NCBI GenBank assembly: GCA_003996215.1
Contig: QJPP01001623.1
Coordinates: forward strand, 179,768-243,767
Direction of reading: 5' to 3'
From: Jaltomata sinuosa
Lineage: Eukaryota > Streptophyta > Magnoliopsida > Solanales > Solanaceae
Length of the DNA: 64,000 bases
The notes beneath the pieces were generated by a model. The model saw only the letters and a program-made list of their open reading frames with translations. It did no database searches and was not told the origin of the DNA. Shown piece by piece: positions 57,379 to 64,000 of this stretch. The position numbers and the translations under genes were made by a program. The number at the start of each line of letters is the position of its first letter. The first letter of the stretch is position 1.

Positions 57379-58547
57379 TGTTAGGACTTGTGAAGTTTTG
57401 ATGATTGACAAAACATTGGAACACGTACATGAAACATGTTATACTACCTGTTCCATCATGCAGAGTATAACTTGCATAAGGATTCTTTGAAATGAAAGAG
57501 TATCAAGTAGAAAGGACCTCAAAGTCTGCACAAAGTACGAATTAGATATGAGTCTACACATTATAAGGATTATACATATGGATAGATCAAGGGAGTCCAA
57601 GAAAGAAGAGAGTTCTTGTGGAGTTAGAAGTCTACTTGCATGAAAAGAGAGTCCAAGAAATAAGAGAGTTCTTGTGGAGTTAGAAGTCAACTTGAATGAG
57701 AACGTAAAGTCTCCAAAAAGTAAGAATCAGAGTTAGTGTTTGACTACAATACTCAAGAAGAGAGTCCAAGAAGCATGGGAGTCCTTATGGAGTTAAAAGT
57801 CTACTTGGTTGTGAAGATCAATTAGTTATAAATACTCAAGGACTTTCAAAACGAAATCCATGCACTTATACTGAGTGGAAAAAGGTAGAACACAAGCAAA
57901 TAAGCAAGAACAATATTTGAGAGAGTTCTACCTAGCTATCCAAGTGCTTCCAATACAAAGAATCAGATCAAAGAACTAGATTGAAGAACCTGTTCCACAT
58001 GACTATGTTTTATGGTTCTTGAGTCTAGTTTTGAGTTATTGATTAAATTGAGTTGTAATCTTCATTCTTTCTTAGTACCAGTGTGTTATAAACTGTTTTA
58101 GGAGTTTAGTCTTCAAGTTGGGATAACTTAAAAAGACTTGGAAACACAAACCTTGGGAGATTTGTGTGTTTTTAGGAATTGGAGTTAGTTCCTAGGGTTG
58201 CAAGAGTTTTGTAATCTGATTTTTAAGTCGGAGAACTTGAAGTGGGATTCAACAGTTTGGGGAAATTGTTGAAAAATAGGAATTAGAGTTTATAATTCCT
58301 TAGGTTACAGAGTTTGTAATCTTTTATTGAGAGGCTCATTGTGTTTAGTAAAGTTGAGATTAAATCTTGTAGAGGTACATGTTGTGGTTTTTACACCTTT
58401 TATGAGCCGGATATTTTTCATGTAAAATTATTGTGTTCATTATTTACTGTCTTTACTACCTCTGTTGGAACACGTCAGGCAACCCGTGTCACTCATAGGT
58501 AACTCGTAAGTAAAATTCACTAAAACACTAGGTCGGGCAGAATAACG
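57379..58547 (+). repeat. 3' LTR of copia element G
   Basis: TGTTAGGACTT to AGAATAACG; the terminal A is changed to G. Close to the 5' LTR, with scattered substitutions and a few short indels. Confidence 0.9.
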
Positions 58548-58552
58548 CAAAC

Positions 58553-58935
58553 CAATTTGTTCAGTTTACAAGTAAACAACAATAGACATTTCCATGTTGC
58601 TTGACTAAAATATGTGAAGCAACAGTATCCTGAAAAGGAGATTCCTAATAAAATTACCTCATACTCAGGATTTACACTGTTAACAAATTCACTGTAAGCA
58701 CTCCCCTTAATACTTCTCTCATACTCTAAAATCTTGAGAAAGTAATCAAGAGGCCGATCGATGCACTGGACTATTCAGATGACAAATTCAGCAGAAGTTC
58801 AATTTTATGTATATAAACCATGCCTAAACTATACATCAATTTAATCGAAGAATCTGCTGAATATACCTAATTTTTGCTCTTACTAATACCACCATATGAA
58901 TGTAAATGTCTAATTCTACATTCATAATTCCTTTT
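58553..58935 (+). repeat. Segmental duplication, copy 2, right part
   Basis: Homologous to 51097-51413 (CAAACCAATTTGTTCAG, then ATGTATATAAACCAT and AATACCACCATATGAATG). It leads directly into the 3' end of the kinase-like pseudogene. Confidence 0.7.
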
Positions 58936-58961
58936 CGATCTTCCACTGCTCAAGAAATTCT

Positions 58962-60200
58962 TTAATTATCAGTAGGGTCTAGATTTTTACCATTCAACAC
59001 AAATTGCTTAAACTTTTCAATAGCAGTAGTAAAGAATGGAGTATTCAATAACTGATCAGCAGTTGGCCTAATCTCTGGATTCTCACTAAGACAAGCAAGA
59101 ACCATCTCCTCAAACTCCTCCGAAAACACCTTTTTCTTTTGTTCAACCGAATCCAATGCTTTCATTGATGTCCCTTTCTTCTTCTTGATGATCAGGAGCT
59201 TTTCAAGTGATTTTGGCAATTTCTTCTTCTCCCTTATCTTATTGATTATACATTCCACATCTCGGCGATTCCTCACTGGTACATCCCCTTCTCCCTCTGG
59301 TGTAGCACCCAATTTAGAAATACTCTTTAGATCCAAAAATGAACTGGCTTCTCCAAGGCTTTCGTCAAACTTTAAAATGAAATTGATGTTTACAGAATCG
59401 TATACGGATGCTTCAAATGCTAGTTTAATCAACTTTTCACCAGTAACATTATCGAGATGAACAAAGATATCTCTAGCATTTAAAGTCTTGTGAACCCTTG
59501 GATTGAACTCAGCATGAAGTTCATCTCGTAGACCAATAAGTACTTGTTTAAGAAGAACAACGATGAAATCCTCTGGGAATTTTTTGTCGGGACGAGTGGA
59601 GAGAATGTAACAAAAGGATCCTTCTGACATATACGACAACAAAATGCATATCAATTCCTTAGTTGTGAAAGCTCTTTTGAGTCCAATTAAGTTGCTATGA
59701 GGAGTATGACTAATACTTGTATGAACTTGATGTTCAAGGTCGTCACATCAGAAGCGGATCTAGGATTTAAAATTTGGGAGTTCCCTCATTAGGCAAGAAA
59801 GTTTTTTGTTGCCACTAGACCAATAACACACTTCATTTATGGGTTCCCAACTTATAATTCTTATATATTTACTAGATTTCTCAATATAAATATAACATCC
59901 GCATGGAAGTTACTGGGATCCTTGAAACCCCACCCAATCCCCTAAATGCGCCCTTGCATCACATTTTTGGAAATTCTTGTTGATGGTCTTCAAAGTGACT
60001 AGGCCAGATTGGACAAGTATGTTGTTCTCTTCCAAATATTTGGAATACTGAGCGCTGTAAACACGACCGAAACCATTAGAAGAAGAACCAATTTCCTTGC
60101 TGAGAAGATAAGTGTCACCTATGATTGGATCAATGATGGTTTTGCCAACTTCTATACGATTCACAATAAAATGATACTTTTGTAGAAAAAGAAGAACCAA
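58962..60200 (-). pseudogene. BLUS1/STE20-like kinase pseudogene, interrupted by a MITE
   Basis: Minus strand. N-lobe: IIGDTYLLSKEIG, glycine-loop-like SSSNGFGRVYSAQ and VTLKTI with the usual Lys. After the MITE the same frame resumes with LEHQVHTSISHTPHSNLIG, then a BLUS1-like MSEGSFCYIL. The C-terminal part has ACLSENPEIRPTADQLLN. Where active kinases have HRD and DFG, this protein has HKTLNARD and LAFEAS, so it would be a pseudokinase even if intact. No in-frame ATG was found at the 5' end; the frame stays open past 60200. A long insertion of linker (about 59150-59330) is present. Related genes are active kinases acting in blue-light guard-cell signalling; no such role is implied here. Confidence 0.7.
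59749..59956. mobile_element. hAT-like MITE inside the kinase-like frame
   Basis: 208 bp between 8-bp flanks CGTCACAT (59741-59748) and CATCACAT (59957-59964), which differ at one base. Ends CAGAAGCGG and GCGCCCTTG are an imperfect inverted pair. An 8-bp duplication is typical of hAT elements. The sequence resembles a MITE common in Solanaceae (memory, not searched). Confidence 0.65.
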
Positions 60201-60447
60201 TTTCCTTGTGAAAACTGAATGGGTTTTTGGGATTGTGAATTTTTTCTTGGAGCAAAGAATGAGAATTTCAAAAAATTGGAAGAGAAGAAGATGAAGATGA
60301 GAAAGTGTCTATATTTGCAAGTTTGGGTTGTTATTCCCCGTACCTTAATTGGTTCAACAAGCCATTATTATTATTTTATTTTTTTCATTCTTTTCTTTAG
60401 TTTCCCGCTTTTCTCTTTCCCCGAGAAATTGACTCGATTTTTTAAAC
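60201..60447. other. Upstream flank of the kinase-like pseudogene
   Basis: A 19-bp word AGAAGAACCAATTTCCTTG at 60081-60099 recurs at 60191-60209, 109-110 bp away, at the edge of recognisable kinase homology. No promoter was identified with confidence. Confidence 0.5.
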
Positions 60448-60449
60448 TA

Positions 60450-60707
60450 CTCCCTTCGTCTATTTTTAATGTCACATTTTGCTTTACTAAAGTCAATTTG
60501 ACTAAACTTCAAAGCTATATTTAAGTAGATTAATTTAATATTTTAAATTTTAAATTTAGATGATCGAAAACTATATGAAAAATGTTATAAGTTGCAATCT
60601 TTCTCATATTAATATGATAGGAAAATACATCTTAAAATTTTGATCAAAGTTCATGTAGTTTGACCTCAAAAAGTGTGACAATGACAAGTAAAAGCCGATG
60701 GAGGGAT
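60450..60707. mobile_element. Stowaway MITE 1
   Basis: TA flanks at 60448-60449 and 60708-60709. The terminal inverted repeat begins CTCCCTTCGTC and matches the complement of CGATGGAGGGA at the other end; inner arms share ATGTCAC / GTGACA. Length 258 bp, AT-rich. CTCCCTCCGTC is the Stowaway (Tc1/mariner) terminus. Confidence 0.85.
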
Positions 60708-60836
60708 TACTTACTTAAGTGTAATAAGCAGGGTAAAAGAGTAATGTATACCGTCATAATGTATTTTTACGCAATCGGCCACTATTACTTGTTGAACGAG
60801 GTAATTTAATTTACTTTTAGAATTACAAATCACATA

Positions 60837-61084
60837 CTCCCTCTGTTTTAAAAGAAATGACTTATTTTGACTTGGCATGGAGTTTAAAAAAATAAAAAAG
60901 ACTTTTAAATGTTGTGATCTTAAATTAAAATTATGTCAAATATACCAAAATGTCCTTTAATCTTGTGGTCTTAAACATGCCACGTGAAAAGTTAGAATTA
61001 AAGTGTTACCAAAAAAAGAAATAGTCATTCTTTTTTAAACGGATTAAAAAGAAAAATAGATCATTCTTTTTGAAACAGAGGGAG
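60837..61084. mobile_element. Stowaway MITE 2
   Basis: TA flanks at 60835-60836 and 61085-61086. CTCCCTCTGTTT at the left, AAACAGAGGGAG at the right: a perfect 12-bp inverted repeat. Length 248 bp. Different family from MITE 1 by interior sequence. Confidence 0.9.
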
Positions 61085-61224
61085 TACTATATTTTAAGGA
61101 GACTTGTAAATATATGTTCTTCAGGTAATTTGATAGTACAAAAAGTTCTTATATTAATAGATACGATTATTTGGATTGTGATCTCAAGCTCTCTCAGCGC
61201 ACGTTAGCACTAACGTACGCCACC

Positions 61225-62520
61225 ATGGGAAGGAGGGCAAAAACTACGATTCTGTCTGCCGGTGACACTACTAGTGGAGGGGGGAAGGCTATTCCTAAGG
61301 GCGGTGGTGCTGGGAAGCAAATCGCACTAAATAGTAAGGGGAATTTCAATGGAACAGTAAGCGGAAGTGCAGGCACGAAGCTGAACTCAAATGATACAGA
61401 AGTCAGAAACATCGGCGGAAGTACGAAACATGTGGAAATAGATGGTGACAGGGGGACGAGACCATATTCGAAAAGAAGAAGAAGGTACTCCAGGGAAACC
61501 TGATAGTATAGTAGGGCAACAAATCCCAACTAAGGAAAGACTACTTGCGTGGGAAATTTCTACCAGGCAAACTCCCACTGAGGAGGACATCGTGGGCTGA
61601 TGAGGTCAAAATTACAGAACATAGGGAGAGAACGACTGTTCCAGGTGTATCTATTTGGGATAATTTTGACATTGGAAAAATTTCTAATGCCAGTTTTAAA
61701 TTGGAATTTGTAAGTCTAGGAACTATAGGAGATCAAAGCATTGTGGAGATTGAGGAGGATGACATAAGCTCAGAGATTGAATATTGGTGTAATACTATTA
61801 TCTGTTATGTACTAGGGGCTTACCCCCATTTACAGTACTTAATGTCTTTGTATAGAGGATTTGGGGACAGTATGGGATAAATAAAATTGCGATGCTAAAG
61901 AATGGAATAGTGATAGTCAGATTTGATATTGAAGAGGGGAAGAGGGAGGTCTTACAAGGTGGTATCTATCACTTTGATAAGAAACCATTTATAGTGAAAG
62001 CTTGGAATGTGGATAAGGAGTTCTCACGCGAAGAATTATTTACAATGCCTATTTGGATTAGATTACCAGGTTTGAATTTCAAGTATTGGAGTGCCAAAGG
62101 CTTTAGCAAGCTTGGGAGTTTTATTTGGAAAACATTGATGGTTTATAGGAACACTGAGAAGAAGTTAGGGCTTAACTTTTCCAAAATGTTAGTGGAAGTG
62201 AAGGTAGGGGCTGCTTTACCTGATGTGATCCACTTTAAAAATGAGAAGGACATTGTTATTGAACAGAAGGTTGCCTATGATTGGAAACTTTCTCTATGTG
62301 TAGGTTGTGGGAAATATGGGCACACAGAGGAGACATGCAGGAAGAAGGACTTGGATTAGAGGCGCAGGGAAAAGAAGATACACACTGAGGTTGTCCCTAA
62401 TAACCATGTTGATGATCAAGCGGGGTTAGAGGAGACTCAACCTACTAAGGAAGGAAAGGATACTGAGGATACTCAGAGGGGTCAACACAAGTGGCAGACA
62501 AAACCCAGAGATGGGGGCTA
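61225..62520 (+). pseudogene. LINE ORF1: DUF4283-like domain and zinc knuckle, broken
   Basis: Starts ATG 61225 in a good context (CACCATGG): MGRRAKTTILSAG, then a Gly/Ser/Lys-rich tail. The frame shifts near 61510 (RRTSWADEVKITEHRER) and again near 61880. The third part (61892-62359) has MLKNGIVIVRF, PIWIRLPGLNFKYWS and LPDVIHFKNEKDI, typical of the plant LINE ORF1 RNA-binding domain. A CCHC knuckle CVGCGKYGHTEETC follows. A TAG at 62357 interrupts a further acidic tail. Role in the family: RNA binding and nucleic acid chaperoning. Confidence 0.8.
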
Positions 62521-62663
62521 GGGTTGGGTTCAACCTTAGAGGTCCCTGCAGCACAAAGAGATACCTGTTCACAATGTGTTCCAGTCCTTGGGAGGTGAGA
62601 TTGCAAGCACTAGAAAGACAGGTGAAGGAAGCCCAAGGGGAGGGACTATTGACCCTAGGGGGG

Positions 62664-64000
62664 ATGGTTACACTTTTAAGCTGGAATACTAGGGGCCTTA
62701 ATAATCCCAATTAGCAGAAGGAAGTAAAATATTTCTCTAATATTCAGGGAGTAGGTTTGATTGGCTTTTTAGAAACTAGAATTAAAGCAAATAAAGTGGA
62801 TAGTATTGTTTCCAATTTGTTTGGGGGTTGGCAATATAGTAGTAATCATAAGACTCATTATAATGGTAGAATGGTGGTTGTGTAGAGACATGATTGGTGT
62901 GATGTGGTAGTTGAGAATGAAAATGCACAGGTTATAACTTGTTCTGTCAAGTATAAGCCTTTGAAGTTGCAGTTTATGGTTACTTTTGTCCAAGCTTTTA
63001 ATACAAAGGAAGAGAGGAAACCTCTGTGGGACTATGTTGATCAAATTCATAGGAACTGCAGTACACTATGGGTGATATTAGGGGATTTCAATGTTGTTTT
63101 GCACTAGGAGCACATGATAGGAGGTAACCTTGTCACTTTATGTGAGGTCCTGGATTTACAAATCTGTCTGGACATATGTGAGCTTAATGAACTGCCAAAT
63201 AGTGGTTGTACCTATACCTAGAGTGACAAGCAATATATCAACAGAGTGTATTCCAGGATTGATTGGGTTTTTGTGAATGGGGAGTGGTATGATAGTATGC
63301 CAGCCTGTAGGGCTCAGTTTATGCCATAAGGGGTGAGTGATTATTGTCCTGTGATAGTGGACTTACTACAGTCCAAGAAGAGGAGGATAACTTCTTTTAA
63401 ATACTGTAATGTGTGGAGTCAACATCCTGATTTTTTGAGAATGGTAGAGGAGGTTTGGACTAGAAAAATTGATGGATATGCAATGTTTAAAGTAGTAAGG
63501 AAGCTCAAGATGCTGAAGAGAGTCCTAAAGGAACTACTTAAGAAGCATTATCATAAACTGTTACAGGTGGTGAGGGAGGATAGGAAGCACCTACAGCAGG
63601 CTCAAATACATATGCAACATTACCCCAGGATCCCTCTGCCCAACAAAAGGAGAAGGAGATGAGAATTCAATTCAAGAAGTCCTCTTAACTTGCTGATTCA
63701 CTCTTGCTGTAGAGGAGTAAAGCTACCTAGATTAGGTGGGGGATGATTGTACTAACTATTTATTTTCTATCATCAGGAAAAAGAGGCTATTGCAGACAAT
63801 CACTCACATTAAGGATGAGCGTGGTAATGAACTGAATGATCCCAATCAGATTGCCGAGGTATTTATCAGTTATTATCAAATGCTGTTAGGAGATAAGGGT
63901 GGTGAAAGAAGGAAAGCATGGCCTAATTTCTTGAGGAATGGCCCAGTTTTGACCCTTGAACAACAATGCCACTTGGTGAAAGAGTACTCATATGTGGAGG
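62664..64000 (+). pseudogene. LINE ORF2: endonuclease domain and start of the RT region, broken
   Basis: From MVTLLSWNTRGLNNP (catalytic Asn) the frame reads FLETRIK (catalytic Glu), VILGDFNVVL (Asp/Asn pair) and SRIDWVFVNGEWYD. It then reads SDYCPVIVDL, where active enzymes have SDH and this copy has Tyr. It stays in one frame to 63662 with stops at 62712, 62883, 63105, near 63220 and near 63328. A shift then leads to the linker ending at the window edge. The endonuclease would nick target DNA in the family; this copy is inactive. Confidence 0.8.

Larger units (their letters stand above)
52516..58547 (+). mobile_element. Ty1/copia element G, ends intact, most of pol missing
   Basis: Perfect 5-bp target duplication CAAAC at 52511-52515 and 58548-58552. 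LTRs of 1164 and 1169 bp start TGTTAGGACTTGTGAAG. The internal 3.7 kb holds an iMet PBS, gag, a coiled-coil/zinc-knuckle frame, a short protease-region remnant, a 3' coiled-coil frame and a PPT. No integrase or RT motif was found, so the element is non-autonomous. The gag type (FNGSNFIWWKAHMEDFIQ) fits SIRE/Maximus-like copia elements; lineage is inference. Confidence 0.9.
61087..64000 (+). mobile_element. LINE (L1-type), 5' part; continues past the window
   Basis: Short 5' leader, ORF1 with DUF4283-like domain and CCHC knuckle, then ORF2 with an APE-type endonuclease. Sequence at 63743-64000 (GDDCTNYFFSIIRKKRLLQT, IAEVFISYYQMLLG) is the linker before the RT, so the RT should lie just beyond the edge. 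Both ORFs carry stops and frameshifts. The exact 5' end is uncertain; it lies close to MITE 2. Confidence 0.8.

Noticed and set aside
61194..61529. Minus-strand hydrophobic 111-codon frame that looks like a membrane protein
   Set aside because: Antisense of LINE ORF1; the hydrophobic look comes from complementing a Gly/Lys-rich sequence.
1..64000. A bacterial-type defence, toxin-antitoxin or biosynthetic system
   Set aside because: No operon structure, no such domains, and the whole window is plant transposable-element DNA.

Overview
The window reads as a repeat-dense, gene-poor stretch of a plant nuclear genome. The evidence is stacked LTR retrotransposons whose primer-binding sites match initiator tRNA-Met, Stowaway and hAT-like MITEs, a plant-type LINE with a DUF4283-like ORF1, and a degraded BLUS1/STE20-like kinase. 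Family resemblances suggest a eudicot, most likely Solanaceae; that is inference. No prokaryotic, phage or CRISPR system is present. Nearly every coding stretch is a broken transposable-element gene.

Layout. 1-3990: 3' end of a Tekay-like Ty3/gypsy element (A) with a 3.3-kb LTR. 3991-10168 and 29985-32971: an Athila-like Ty3/gypsy element (E, minus strand), split inside its reverse-transcriptase gene by element C. 10169-29984: chromovirus-type element C (target-site duplication CACTT). Its 3' LTR is itself split by element D (17301-27078, duplication TAAAA) and also carries an 841-bp foreign insert of unknown, possibly organellar, origin. 32972-42269: element F, same family as A, with a truncated 5' LTR and a pol frame that joins the front half of RT to integrase after loss of the RT catalytic core and most of RNase H. 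42270-44671: another LTR-like block. 44672-52510: low-density DNA with a decayed repeat-containing gene (possibly a type-B response-regulator relative), a copia fragment, and a segmental duplication carrying RNase H remnants. 52516-58547: a complete-ended copia element (G, duplication CAAAC) that lacks most of pol. 58553-60200: a kinase-like pseudogene (minus strand) broken by a hAT-like MITE. 60450-61084: two Stowaway MITEs. 61087 to the end: a LINE with decayed ORF1 and endonuclease domain, cut by the window edge before the RT.

How the parts relate. Order of events can be read from the nesting: E, then C into E, then D into C. Copia G landed in one copy of the segmental duplication next to the kinase-like pseudogene. 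Elements A, D and F share LTR ends, PBS spacing and long structured LTRs, but differ in the promoter part of the LTR. Nothing found constitutes a clear new biological system. The most informative observations are the exchanged LTR promoter modules that both keep a CACGTGG hairpin, the in-frame RT-to-integrase deletion in F, the duplicated and apparently recombined LTR in D, and the MITE that interrupts an otherwise continuous kinase-like frame.
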